Positions 36,204-45,881 of a DNA stretch of 64,000 nucleotides are shown here, piece after piece. Source of the DNA: Hyaloperonospora brassicae (lineage: Eukaryota; Oomycota; Peronosporomycetes; Peronosporales; Peronosporaceae); assembly GCA_947650285.1 (NCBI GenBank), contig CANTFL010001426.1:62001-126000 (forward strand), in the 5' to 3' direction. Made by a program: the position numbers and the translations under genes. A model generated the notes under the pieces. It made no database searches and was not told where the DNA came from. It worked only from the letters and a program-made list of their open reading frames with translations. Within the stretch, counting starts at the first letter, position 1. Each line of letters begins with the position of its first letter.

Positions 36204-36620
36204 AAGTGACTCCCAGGATTGAGACGTGTATCGCTCAATCCGAGTCTTCTCATCGAGGACACTTTCGTCCGTCGATGTGCTGCTGAGAACCCGTTCGTTC
36301 TCAGTAAATACTGTTGCCGACCGAATATCGGCCACATAGTCATCCTCTGTGACGAGTATGCAGATCTGCTTGACTTTGCCACTACGCAGATCACGCAAGA
36401 ACCGTTTCGGTTCTATCGTTGGCAACTGAGTTATCTCCGAAGTTGACTTCGGAGGCACAATCAGATCAAGCGTATAAGCGCCTACGCTTGATCCGTCATT
36501 AACCAAGACGTTCAACGTCTCGGTTTCTTCCTGAGAACTTGCTCCCACAGGTTGCTGACGGCCTGATCCCTCAGCAAGTAACTCTTGAGGCATTCCTTCC
36601 TCAAGTACGTGGGGACTTAT
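36204..36620 (-). CDS. A1 protease-RT linker
   Basis: A spacer of unknown fold between protease and RT, conserved with A2 (55466 onward): NVLVNDGSSVGAYTLDLIVP, then RFLRDLRSGKVKQICILVTE and a DEKTRIERY stretch. It is in the pol frame and closed on both sides by nonsense codons (TAA at 36621-36623, where A2 reads Gly; TAG at 36201-36203, where A2 reads Gln). Probably part of one polyprotein in the ancestor. Confidence 0.7.
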
Positions 36621-37480
36621 TTACTCGACGTCTTCTGACTGTGGCTGTGCAACCACAGTCAGGCACCGATCCTCTACGGTCGACTCTCCAGTCGACCTAG
36701 GATTTCCATGTTGCCCTTTGAAGGCTTCAGGTTTATTTTGTCTATGATGATGCCCGCTAGGCATGCATCCATGTCCCGGTCCACTCGACTTATTCGAGTG
36801 GTGGACCTTCGGCGCAGCCTGTACTTCTGTACAGCCGCCGGGAGCTTGCTCCAAAGTGTAGTGATCAACTACACTGTGATTTTGTGCAGTCGTGCTAACG
36901 ACCGTACCGCAAGTGAGGTCATCGTACTCACTCGCAGTCCATCCACACGCTTGTGGACGCTCCATGACGTTCATCAGATGGCCGTCTGATGAACAAGCGG
37001 CAGGCATCTTCACGGATCGATACTGCCAGCTCACTCTTGGCTCGTACCTTCTTAGCCAAGGTAATCCCAGGATGACATCAAATTTGTCATCCAGATCCTG
37101 TACGATGAAATCATCATCGTACTGTTCGCCTTCTAACGTGTAGTGGATTCCTACTACACGTTTCTCAACGGTAATCGATGCGCATGTTGCAAGGCGCACC
37201 GTCATTCTCGTGAGGGGAATGTCGCGCTCAACGAACTTGAGCCAACGACCCTCTAGTGACTGGCGTCGAACAAAGTTGTTCGACTCCCCACAGTCTACCA
37301 GGGCACGAAGTGACAAATCTTTTGTCGCTTCCAACTTTAAGGTGATGAGCGAAACGTCATCATCAGGTGCAGAGACACACAATGATTGTGTATCTGGAGA
37401 AACTTTCGTCAAGAGATTTGCAAATTCTCTTGAGGTTGCTGGATCAGTAGGGCGCTCCGCCCCTACTGACCCCGACCATT
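36621..37480 (-). CDS. A1 aspartic protease
   Basis: Retropepsin fold: active loop LVDCGESNNFVRR, flap ATCASITVEKRVVGIHY, then DDKFDVILGLPWLRRYEP. The catalytic Asp is followed by Cys-Gly in all family A copies (Asp-Cys-Gly). Here the residue after Gly is Glu; A2 and A3 have Ala, so this copy may be impaired. It has no ATG and is entered from gag in the -1 frame at the AAAAAAT site. A low-complexity C-terminal extension follows. Confidence 0.85.
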
Positions 37481-37484
37481 TTTT
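37441..37484 (-). promoter_or_regulatory. A1 gag-pro -1 frameshift signal
   Basis: On the minus strand: heptamer A AAA AAT at 37484-37478 in gag phase, a five-base spacer, then a hairpin (outer stem GGGGTCAGTAGG with its partner) overlapping the gag TAG stop. Identical in A2 (54659-54702). The protease frame is -1 relative to gag. Confidence 0.75.
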
Positions 37485-38617
37485 GATGGTCCGTCACGCT
37501 GTTGCGGCTTCGCAACAGCGCTGGACCTACGCCCATTGCCCTTCTTGGCGAATGGTCGTCCATTTCGCTCAGTACTGTTTGGTACTGGGCGTGGAGCACT
37601 ACACTCATATGCGTAGTTCCCTAACTTCTGACAGCGATTGCACCTCTGCAATCGCTTTATGTTTGAAGAGCGAGGTCTCTCGATCTCAACATAACAGAGG
37701 TCCATTGGTTCTGGACGTCCGATCTCTTGTCGTCTTGGAGGACGATAAGAGTTTGAGCTAGCATGAGCCTGTCTCATGCTAAAGTCTTCCTGTTCCGCGG
37801 CTGATATCGCATCTTTCAGCGTATTAAGCTCAAGGCGGAACAGGTGGCTCCTGACGGGCCCTTCTGCGAGCCCTTGCATGAACACCGTAATCAACGTGTG
37901 TTCATGGACTGGGTTAGCAGTTATACTACTCGCGAGGAGTCGTATATGTTTAGCGTAAGCGTGCACATCACGCTTACCCTGCTTGAATTTCAGGAGCTCT
38001 GAACGAGCCCTGAACTCAGTCCGTGGCGGCTCAAACGTTTGTCGGAGCCGGGACTTGAAGTCATCTAGCGACCTAAACATATTTGGGTCGCTACTCTCGA
38101 GCCCCAGGGACCAAGTTTTGGCACGCCCTGCCAAGTGGGTCTGAGCAAATGTGAGTTTCATTTGCTCATCTTCGACGCGACGAGCCCTTGAGGCTCTGTC
38201 GAGTTCGACAAACCATAGTAACAGGGAGTCCTCCGGGACTCCACTGTACATGGAGATGTCAACTTCCATGACCTCGGGACGACGCGCATGTGCCGTCCCG
38301 CCCACATCAGCATGGAATTGCTGCTGTCTCAACAGCTCTGTCTGTTGAGCACCGAGTTCTCTCAACTGCTCGGTCTGGTGAGAGCCTTGCTGGTGAAGCA
38401 AGGCTACTTTCTCCCTTTCGGCGACAAGTTCATGTTGTATGAACTTGGCTATAGCGGCATGTTGTTGGTCTCTGTCTAGAGACTCCAACATGGCGCTAAC
38501 GACGAGATCGCCTACGGTAGAACTCATTCGTTCTACCGCACCCCATTCGATGTCACTCAAATGGGTAAACCCTTCACGCGTGGCGTGAAAGGTCTCTTCA
38601 TCATCCGACATGTTCAT
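37463..38617 (-). CDS. A1 gag polyprotein
   Basis: 384 residues, complete open frame from the ATG at 38617 to TAG. The N-terminal half is helical and Gln-rich (LLHQQGSHQTEQLRELGAQQ). The retrotransposon-gag domain follows (YSGVPEDSLLLWFVELDRA, then TLITVFMQGLAEGPVRSHLF). A PEPMDLCYVE motif precedes a zinc knuckle of the form Cys-X2-Cys-X4-(Asn)-X4-Cys: the His found in A2 (LGHYAYEC) is Asn in A1 (LGNYAYEC), which should weaken zinc and RNA binding. The basic tail ends at the stop within the frameshift hairpin. It would form the capsid-like particle. Confidence 0.9.
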   Translation of the reverse strand: MNMSDDEETFHATREGFTHLSDIEWGAVERMSSTVGDLVVSAMLESLDRDQQHAAIAKFIQHELVAEREKVALLHQQGSHQTEQLRELGAQQTELLRQQQFHADVGGTAHARRPEVMEVDISMYSGVPEDSLLLWFVELDRASRARRVEDEQMKLTFAQTHLAGRAKTWSLGLESSDPNMFRSLDDFKSRLRQTFEPPRTEFRARSELLKFKQGKRDVHAYAKHIRLLASSITANPVHEHTLITVFMQGLAEGPVRSHLFRLELNTLKDAISAAEQEDFSMRQAHASSNSYRPPRRQEIGRPEPMDLCYVEIERPRSSNIKRLQRCNRCQKLGNYAYECSAPRPVPNSTERNGRPFAKKGNGRRSSAVAKPQQRDGPSKNGRGQ

Positions 38618-38649
38618 GTTGGATGTTGTGGTCCTTGGAAGGACTACAA

Positions 38650-38659
38650 AGTGCTACCA
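38650..38659 (-). other. A1 primer-binding site candidate
   Basis: TGGTAGCACT on the minus strand, two bases after the 5' LTR. The same string sits at the same place in A2 (53485). Its first eight bases match the complement of an initiator-Met tRNA 3' end. Confidence 0.55.
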
Positions 38660-38661
38660 GG

Positions 38662-39054
38662 TGTAACGGGGCACACCCTTGCGTGAACTTAACGCAAGGG
38701 TATCGGTGCCCCGACAGACGTACACGAGGCAAACGAGGAAGCGTAGATAGGGGAAAAGTAGAACTGTTATATTAATATAATTAAGTCTTTTAACTACTGT
38801 CTCTCTGTTTGACTTAACTTAATTATACTAATATAACTGAGTGTATGGTGACGTCTCGTCACCACTCATTGCGCGCGTCTTGCGGCGATTGGTGGGATGA
38901 TATCATCAAGATATCAACCAATGAGCAGACTCTTTGGTCGACCCATCAATATCACCACTTTGGTGATATTGCTCAAAGAATATTCAACGTAATATTCTTC
39001 ATTGTCATTATCTCTTCAAATGACAATTTCCATGTAACGGGCTGCCCCGTTACA
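38662..39054 (-). repeat. A1 5' LTR
   Basis: 393 bp, TGTAACGGGG to CCCCGTTACA with perfect 10-bp terminal inverted repeats; followed by AGGGA. Confidence 0.95.
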
Positions 39055-39059
39055 AGGGA

Positions 39060-39556
39060 GCTACAACCTCGTTGAGGTATTGATTGTGAGTGCAAGAAAA
39101 TTTCCAATTTATCGTCTGGACACGCGGCCTTTACTCTACATGATATCAACGCTTTGTCGCGAATGAAAGCATGATCGCTTTCCTCTCTTTTACAGCTTCA
39201 CCATAATCAATAATGCAGACGTATAGCTCAATGTCGGTAGCGCTTTCGTCTGGAATTTGGCAAAGGGTCTTACCTGACCGATTCCGACGATGCGAGATTC
39301 GGCAGGCGGAGCTTGTTGGTTGTTAAATGAAAGGCCGATAGCGATCGGTAGCACACACTTGCTCCTCTTTACTGCTTGACGACTGTGTTGCTGATAATGT
39401 GAGGATTACGGACGCTTCAAAAACATCGAGACGTGTGCAACTGAATAAGCTACGTAGCCTGACGACTTGCTTGCGACGAAGGTTTTCTCGCTTGACCACA
39501 TGTCCGCCAAAAACCAGATACCACATTGTTGAGTGCTGAAGACGATGCATTTCGTT
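39060..39556. other. spacer right of A1, nothing recognised
   Basis: No domain-bearing ORF. It continues the locus into which A1 inserted. Confidence 0.45.
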
Positions 39557-40020
39557 ACAATTCGCCTCTAGCGCGCTCGTAGCTGAGACTTTTACATGGT
39601 GGAACCAATGGATCTGATCGACTAACCGGAACGAACGAGTCAGGGTGATCGCAGCCTTTTCTATTGTCAGTCATTGCCACGCAACCTGCGTACTAACGCA
39701 TGCACAATTAAACGCTACCGAATACACTTTACGATTAAACTAGTGCACGCTAGCTCTCTACATACACGTCGGGACGATGTCCTATACTCTAACCTGCTTC
39801 AGTCCACTTGCTCCTCCTGGCACTATCGTAACAAACCGTCATCAAACCGAGAGTCTAAACTCAGCTGCCGCGGTTCACCACTCGCAGTGCCCTTGCAATG
39901 CACAGCTGCTTAGCGCTCGGATGTAAACAACTCTAACAAGCGTTATAGCTGCCATCCGTTGACCGAGTGGGCAGCAACTCTTGACTCGAGACCGTTTGTC
40001 AATTGTGCCGACGTGGCCAC
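39557..40020 (+). repeat. inverted duplication, left arm
   Basis: The reverse complement closely matches 61067-61529, with substitutions and small gaps (shared landmarks: TTCACCACTCGCAGTGCCC, GTTATAGCTG, TGACAAACGGTCTCGAGTCA on one or the other strand). No coding function seen. Confidence 0.85.
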
Positions 40021-40685
40021 CCGCGGACAGCGGCCAACGCCCACCTCTCGATGAGTAATGCAGCTGCTCATACGCAGCGATAATTGGGCACGTAACGGGA
40101 TCTCTGTCGTCTACCAACACGCAAGTCCCCCAAATGTGGTCAGAAGTACATGCGAACGAAGCTTCGCGTGCGCTGCAGAGGCTTTGCACTCGTGCGAGTT
40201 TGCTCACCTATTTGCGTCAGAGGCAGAGGAAAGATCTGTTTCGGCACACGCGATACAGCCCGTTCAGAGGTTGCGCTCTCTCACCAACTGTGGCTACAAT
40301 TGCGGTCACTGCAATCAGATCGACGTATATATGTCGTCTGCAGCGACGTGCAACTGATCCAACAGACTGAAGAGCTTTCTGTGCGCACACCAAAATTAGC
40401 GCTCGTCGCATACCGCTCTGCTGGTTTACGGTGTCGCGTAGTAATTTGCCACGGGGCGTTTCCATCCAACTGCCGTATGAAAAGCCCGCGCTGAACTCTG
40501 TCTCGAGCCCACGAAAAGTTATTTGGGCCCACATAAACATTGACAGACACTCACTCACACACACACGTCAACGGATTTCTACCGACGTGGCCGCTGTCAA
40601 GTCTGCCTCTTGACGAACTGCGTCCGTCGGGTCTGACTCTGTCACTTGCGTAGACGCTCAGCAGCGCAGTTGTACAGTGCGACCG
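40021..40685. other. 5' flank of the ArfGAP gene
   Basis: GC content rises here toward the gene island. No other gene recognised; presumed promoter and 5' UTR. A TCACTTGC sequence about 45 bp before the start codon loosely resembles an oomycete initiator (weak). Confidence 0.4.
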
Positions 40686-41954
40686 ATGGCAGCAGCGCCG
40701 GCAGCAGAGGGAGCGGTCCACGCGCTCAAGAAGCTCGAGGCCAACAAAACGTGCGTCAACTGCGGCGCGTACAACCGCTTCGGGCACCAAAACGTCTGCG
40801 AAAAGGTGCGCACGTTCGTCTGCAGCAGCTGCAAGAGCGCGCACCAGAGCTTCAGTATGCGCGTCAAGAGCGTGAGCATGAGCAACTGGACGATGGCCCA
40901 AGTGGACGCCTTGCGCGAGCGCAACGGCGGCGGCAACGCCCGCGCGGCGCGCGTGTGGTTCGGCCGCTGGGACGAGTCGCTGCTGCGCCGGCCGACGAAA
41001 GACGACCCGTTGGAGTACTATAAGCACTTTATCGACCGCGTGTACAATGACATGGCGTTCTACGAGGCAGAGACAGAGGAGCCGACAACGGCAGCGACAA
41101 CGGAAACCTCATGTGGCCAGTTGTCAGTAGCAGTGGTAAAGCCAGCGGTGATGTCGGACTTGTTGGATTTGGACGCTGCAGCTCCCGTGGGCGCGCACCC
41201 GACGGCGCCGTTTGACGCGTTCGGCAGCTTTGGGCAGGAAGACGAGTGGGGGAACTTTGAAGCTGCAGTGGCTCGGACGGATTCGGACGACGAGTTCGGC
41301 GCGTTCGCGTCGGCTGTTGCATCGCCTTTGACGTCTTCTGCGAGCGACGAGTTTGCGGATTTTGGTGCTGCGGTTGCACCTGCGTCGACGCACGCGGAGG
41401 CGTTTGGAGCGTTTGCATCGGTCGCTCCTGCGTCGACGACGACGACATCGGCGATGTCGTTTGATCCGTTTGTGACGCCGAACGGGTTTGCTGCTGTGAA
41501 CGTTCCGGCGTCAAGTGGCGTCACATCGTTTGGTTCGTTGACGTCTGCACCTGCGAGTCGAGTGCAGCAGCCGATGGCCACTGCCGTAGCTCCAGTTGCG
41601 GCACGAAAGGACTTTAGTGTCTTTGACGGACTATCGACTTTGCTGCCGACGTCTGGCGCTGTTCAGAGTGCTGGCAACGACTACAAGCGAGACCAGACTT
41701 GGGGAGGAATGCACATGCAGAGCCGCAGTCAGCAGCAGCTTCGAACGTGTGCGAGTGCGGACAGACAGCAGCAGCAGCAGCAGTTTGGAGGTCACTACCA
41801 TCAGCAGCAGCAGCAACCGATGATGAATGGCGGTGGGGCTGGCAGGAACATCAGCTTGTACTTCTCGCCCGACGCACCTGACGCTTTCGGTAGAGGTCCA
41901 AGCGCCGGTGCAAAAGTCAGCAGGAGGGACCCGTTCGCAGGCTTAGGACTGTAG
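40686..41954 (+). CDS. ArfGAP-domain protein with clathrin-box tail
   Basis: 422 residues. The ATG at 40686 was chosen as the first ATG in frame; the domain begins 15 residues later. Residues about 12-125 form an ArfGAP-like domain (Cys 23, 26, 46, 49; FVCSSCKSAHQSFSMRVKSV; NGGGNARAARVWFGRWDE; DPLEYYKHFIDRVYND). It would stimulate GTP hydrolysis by Arf GTPases at Golgi or endosome coats. The middle Cys pair is 19 residues apart, not the usual 16. The tail is disordered, with a clathrin-box-like LLDLD, several acidic Trp/Phe motifs (DEWGNFEAA, DEFGAFAS, DEFADFGAA) and DPF/polyGln stretches that could bind adaptor appendages. AATAAA at 42201-42206 may be its poly(A) signal. Convergent with the NTF2-like gene. 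Confidence 0.88.
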   Translation: MAAAPAAEGAVHALKKLEANKTCVNCGAYNRFGHQNVCEKVRTFVCSSCKSAHQSFSMRVKSVSMSNWTMAQVDALRERNGGGNARAARVWFGRWDESLLRRPTKDDPLEYYKHFIDRVYNDMAFYEAETEEPTTAATTETSCGQLSVAVVKPAVMSDLLDLDAAAPVGAHPTAPFDAFGSFGQEDEWGNFEAAVARTDSDDEFGAFASAVASPLTSSASDEFADFGAAVAPASTHAEAFGAFASVAPASTTTTSAMSFDPFVTPNGFAAVNVPASSGVTSFGSLTSAPASRVQQPMATAVAPVAARKDFSVFDGLSTLLPTSGAVQSAGNDYKRDQTWGGMHMQSRSQQQLRTCASADRQQQQQQFGGHYHQQQQQPMMNGGGAGRNISLYFSPDAPDAFGRGPSAGAKVSRRDPFAGLGL

Positions 41955-42373
41955 CAACTAGAGGTCCAGGCGAACAGCAGCGGCGTACCCGCCGCCGCAT
42001 CACACATCACTGAAAACACGTCAACGATCTGTAGAAACGAAAGCGCTGCACGCGAATTGATTGAGCATTACAGCAGAGTGGTTTGCCAGCCAGTTGCTGA
42101 AGACAAAGCACAGCACGAGAGAGAGCGACAGTCGCCTGTGCTCCTGTACACCACATCTCCACTTCTGCATCACTCACTCTTCTTCCACCCGCCAAAGCCA
42201 AATAAAGTCCACACGATACCGTCTTCTCCTCCACTCTGTCCTTCTGCTGCTGCTTTGCCGCCAACACAGTCGACTCGCGAGCCGACGCAACCACAAATAT
42301 AAAATAGAGACGACCACATGACTCCAGAGAGAGAGAGAGTACAGCAGTCGAATGCACGTCGTCGGTTGCGCGC
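41955..42373. other. intergenic between convergent genes
   Basis: 3' flanks of the ArfGAP gene (plus strand) and the NTF2-like gene (minus strand). AATAAA lies at 42201 on the plus strand. No gene. Confidence 0.6.
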
Positions 42374-42928
42374 CTACGTCGCCGTCACCGCTGCGACGGC
42401 GCCATCGCTCTCCGTGGCCGGTTCCTCGCGCTTCCCCGCCGCGATCCGCTTCGTCTGCGACGGCACGAGCCGCCTGATCACGGCCGAGCTCGCGGCCCCG
42501 AACGCCGGTCGGAAGTGGCTGTAGAAGAACGCCACAAAGGGCACATTGGTCAGCACCGAGTAAAAGTCGTAGTGGTCCGTGTGCGACGCAATGCGCCCGT
42601 TCTGGAGCTCGAGCACGGAAAACACGCGCAGCGCGACCTGCATGAGGCTGGGGAAGGGCTTGAGCCGGTACACCATCGAGCTGTCGATCGTCAGCACCGA
42701 CGCGCCGGCCATCGAGCCGCGCACGAGCGTCGCTTTGCTCGAGCGGACGAACGTCGACAGGACGCGGAACTGCGCTTGGATGTTAGCGACGCCGCGCACC
42801 GACACGAGGGGGTCCGTGAACACAGCGTCGGGCAGGTAGTACTGGGCGATCGTGGCGTCGCGGTCGGAGCTCACGTCGTAGAGCGACAGCACGTGTTCGG
42901 CGAGCTCCTGCGCGTTGCGGGAGGCCAT
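42374..42928 (-). CDS. NTF2/SnoaL-like protein
   Basis: 184 residues, GC-rich like its neighbour, with the ATG at 42928. Residues about 5-135 look like an NTF2-like cone fold: helix AQELAEHVLSLYDV, then DATIAQYYLPDAVFTDPL and VRGVANIQAQFRVL, a set of strands, and a conserved SHTDHYDFYSVL end. Such folds serve as small enzymes or binding modules; no catalytic residues can be assigned. The C-terminal 40 residues are Ala/Glu/Arg-rich and probably disordered. No signal peptide. The function is not known. Confidence 0.75.
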   Translation of the reverse strand: MASRNAQELAEHVLSLYDVSSDRDATIAQYYLPDAVFTDPLVSVRGVANIQAQFRVLSTFVRSSKATLVRGSMAGASVLTIDSSMVYRLKPFPSLMQVALRVFSVLELQNGRIASHTDHYDFYSVLTNVPFVAFFYSHFRPAFGAASSAVIRRLVPSQTKRIAAGKREEPATESDGAVAAVTAT

Positions 42929-43602
42929 TCTGTCGGTCGATGGGTCTGCTTCGCGGCGAGCGGTAGTGCTTTGCGGGTGTGTCAGGAAGTGAGTGTGTTA
43001 GTAAGTGGGTGTGTTAGTGTGGGGGCTATAGTGGGGATCGCGTGGCGTTGTGGCCAATGGGCGGAGAAACCAGTTGTGGGCCGTGGCGGTGTGGCGGGAG
43101 GTAGGACTAACGAGAAGTGGGACGGTCCTGCAGCGGCCGCGAACGACGTTTAGTTGCGTCAGAACGTCATTTGTTGTCGAGTTAACGCGAGATTTGGAAA
43201 AATTCGTTTATTGAGCGAGGACTATTGTAGCAGCGATCAAGTTAGTGGCAGACGTAGAATTGATAGGTCTTTTGTATGAAATATAGAGACCACTCTGAGA
43301 TCTGACTAGATATCTAGTAACAATGAAGTTAATCCGCGCGTTCATGCTTCGATTTATTCGATTTTAAAATTGATTTCCTTTATCGCTCCAGCTACGAAAT
43401 AATCTATTTGTTATGGTATTGGGAGCCGCTAATGAGCCCTCAGTTTTCACTAAATGAGCCTTCACCCTTAACATTAAACAAGTCATTGGATTTGAAGGTC
43501 TCTCGAGCCTAAAATTGTATTGATGTACTTTAAAGAAAAAACGTTTATTCATCTCATATTATCTAGTCAATTGGACCCGTGACAACCTTCCTTCAAAGCC
43601 AT
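42929..43602. other. promoter side of the NTF2-like gene and spacer
   Basis: GC-rich to about 43150, then AT-rich. No gene recognised. Confidence 0.45.
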
Positions 43603-43910
43603 ATGAAAGGCCTTATCCAAATCACAGAAGAGCTGTTTGATTCTGTAAACGAAGCCCGCCACGCGCTTGACGAGCTGACACTACCGGAAGGCTATGTCAC
43701 AACTATTTAAAGGCAACAACGGGTGGGTAACCGCAAGGACGGTGAGGTTAAAGCAGTGGATCTGCAATGCTCATGCAACGGCCGCCGAACTTATTCTAAC
43801 CGATTCAGGTATAGCGCCTCATCGTCAGCGCATGGACTCCAGCCGCTCCACTAGCTGCTCCTTCTCTGCCACGATTACACGACAGCAACGTCAAGAACAA
43901 CCTGACAAGT

Positions 43911-44350
43911 TGTAACGGGGCACTGTTGACTACGTACTGGTTGACCAGTACGGAGTATAATTCCACTGACGACAGTGGTCGACAGTGCCCTGCCAGGTGT
44001 TGAAGGAACACAGAGGAAGGAAAGGAGACTAAGTAGTCAGACTAGTCTCTTGTAAAAGTAAAACTGCATTAATATAATTAAGTCCTATAACTTCTTGAAT
44101 CTCTGTTGTCCTGACTCAATTATGCTAATATAACTAAATGTATGATAACGTCTACTCACCACCCATCGCCAGCGTCTGGCAGCGATTGGTGGATTGATAT
44201 CATCACGATATCAACCAATGATTAGACCCTTTGATCATCTTCAACAATATCACCATGCTCTGTGATATTGTTAAAAGAATATTCGACGTAATAATCTTTA
44301 TTGTCAAATTGTTTACATGACAATTTCATGTAACGGGCTACCCCGTTACA
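43911..44350 (-). repeat. solo LTR, family A type
   Basis: TGTAACGGGG to CCCCGTTACA, 440 bp. Flanks CAAGT and CCAGT (4 of 5 match) are likely a mutated target duplication. Longer than the A1 LTR because the right-end hairpin (minus-strand sense) is replaced by a larger, unrelated hairpin cluster. Confidence 0.85.
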
Positions 44351-44773
44351 CCAGTGGTCGATCAAAGTCACTCATGAGGTCATTAGCATGATTCCTTTGT
44401 AGATATCAAGGTGCATCCACGTGTACGTGCTCTGACGGAAGAACAAGAACAATCGGTCATTGTTAGTCTGCGTGCAGGCATCAGCGCTGGTCGCATCGTT
44501 GCCTCCCTACGACAATCTGATATTGTGGGTGTTAATGCGCGCAGTATTTACGACATTCGCGCATTGGGGCGCCGCAGATTGCTAGAATGAAGGTCTCCGC
44601 TTACAAACTTGCTTGAGAGTCTAGCAAAAAGCAATGACCAAAACAACAATGCGCCGTACTACGCGAAATTCGATGCTGAGCGGCATCTCACGCGTCCATT
44701 TATCGTGGATCCCTCTGCCAGGGAAATCACTTCCTATTTCAGCGCGAGTCGGGTATTTTTGATTGACGCCACT

Positions 44774-45249
44774 TGTAGCGGAGCTACACAGCTCCTTAAG
44801 TCAGAGGAAGACTTAACGCTCTTTCGAGCAACTTTGGTTCTACGAACCCGACTCAGAGAGTCAACAAGCTCAGAGAGCTTACGGTCCCCGTTCCTAAGGG
44901 ACCAAACGATTTAAAGAATCACAGCACAGAGTGCTCAGGAGTAGCTACCTTCACAGGTATTGCTAGCTCCTATCGATCAAAGACGCCTAGTAAGGCACGT
45001 GTCTCTTACTGATCAAAAGGGGAACTGAATTTTTATTTCTTTGATTAACCTAAAAGAACACCTTAGAACAACGTATTTAACCTGCCTTAAATAACCTCTT
45101 AAAAGATCTCGCAATCAATTGATGACAGACATCAGTCTTCAACAATTGATACACTCACTGTGTTCTAAAATTACTTTATAGGGTGGCCCCCCTCTCTTGT
45201 GTGCACCACACCTATCGTCGACTACCAGCCGACGTGTAACCCCGTTACA
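44774..45249 (-). repeat. solo LTR, family B
   Basis: TGTAGCGG to CCGTTACA (plus strand), reverse orientation of the B1 LTR, 476 bp, with a perfect target duplication CCACT (44769-44773 and 45250-45254). Inserted in the MULE transposase. Confidence 0.93.
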
Positions 45250-45881
45250 CCACTTGCAAGACTAATCGATTTCGACTACCTCTGCTGCACATTGTGGGCG
45301 TAACTGCGACCAAAAACAGCTACACTTTCGCCTATTGCTCAATGAGAAACGAGACAGAAGGCGACTACATCTGGGCGATGCAGGACTTGAGGCGGGTATT
45401 CGAAATGTTCGACATCGCCACACAAAAAACATTCGTCGTTGATCGCGAGATGGCAATAATGAACGCGCTAGGTAACTGATTTCCCTTTGCTAGGACACTT
45501 CTTTGTAGATGGCACATACACATGAACATCACTGCCAAGATGCGAAGCCATTTTGAATCCACGAAGGAGTTTAAACAATTACAGCTCACGTGGAACTGCT
45601 TGGTACAAGCTCAATCAATGTCAGAGTACGACCTCCAGCTTGTTGCGATGAGGTTAGTTCTACCAGTTCATGTAATGACGTATCTGGATGATACTTTTCT
45701 TTTTTGCAAGAAGATGTTCGTGTCTTGCTACTTGCGTGGTTGCCTACATTACGGTCATGTGACAACGCCACGTGTCGAGAGCGCGCATGCGGATATCAAG
45801 AAGCGGTTTTATGGATCCACAGGTAAGAAGCATTATTTTGACCACAAATTTCGCTACAGTAACGAAGTATCCCCGTATTGA

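Larger units (their letters stand above)
31064..39054 (-). mobile_element. A1: family A chromodomain Ty3/Gypsy element, best preserved copy
   Basis: 7.99 kb, flanked by a perfect duplication AGGGA (31059-31063 and 39055-39059). On the minus strand: 5' LTR 38662-39054, PBS, gag 38617-37463, frameshift signal, protease, linker, RT-RNase H-integrase, GPF module and chromodomain to 32570, PPT, 3' LTR 31455-31064. An antisense ORF lies on the plus strand. The LTRs differ at roughly twenty positions, so it is not recent. Few lesions: one nonsense codon between linker and RT, one between protease and linker, and a frame break after the integrase core shared with A2. Confidence 0.93.
43603..45881 (+). 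pseudogene. FAR1/MULE-type transposase, split by two solo LTRs
   Basis: Mutator-like transposase remnant in three pieces. Piece 1 (43603-43910) holds the FAR1-like N-terminal zinc-binding region (ELFDSVNEARHALDEL; SRSTSCSFSATITRQQR). Piece 2 (44351-44773) carries VHPRVRALTEEQEQ, LRAGISAGRIVASLRQSDI and YDIRALGRRRLLE, then a VFLIDAT strand with the presumed first catalytic Asp. Piece 3 (45255-45881) continues LLHIVGVTATKNSYTFAYC, with TFVVDREMAIMNAL (second Asp) and SAHADIKKRFYGS. Both gaps are filled exactly by solo LTRs, and the coding sense resumes across the second target duplication. Stops (e.g. 44588) and frameshifts (near 45480) show that the gene was also decaying by point mutation. 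Confidence 0.82.

Noticed and set aside
40551..41581. Long minus-strand and alternative-frame ORFs over the ArfGAP gene
   Set aside because: GC-rich shadow frames. The plus-strand frame has clear ArfGAP motifs.
42515..43153. 212-codon plus-strand ORF over the NTF2-like gene
   Set aside because: Antisense shadow in GC-rich DNA. No domain, His/Arg-rich composition typical of antisense frames.
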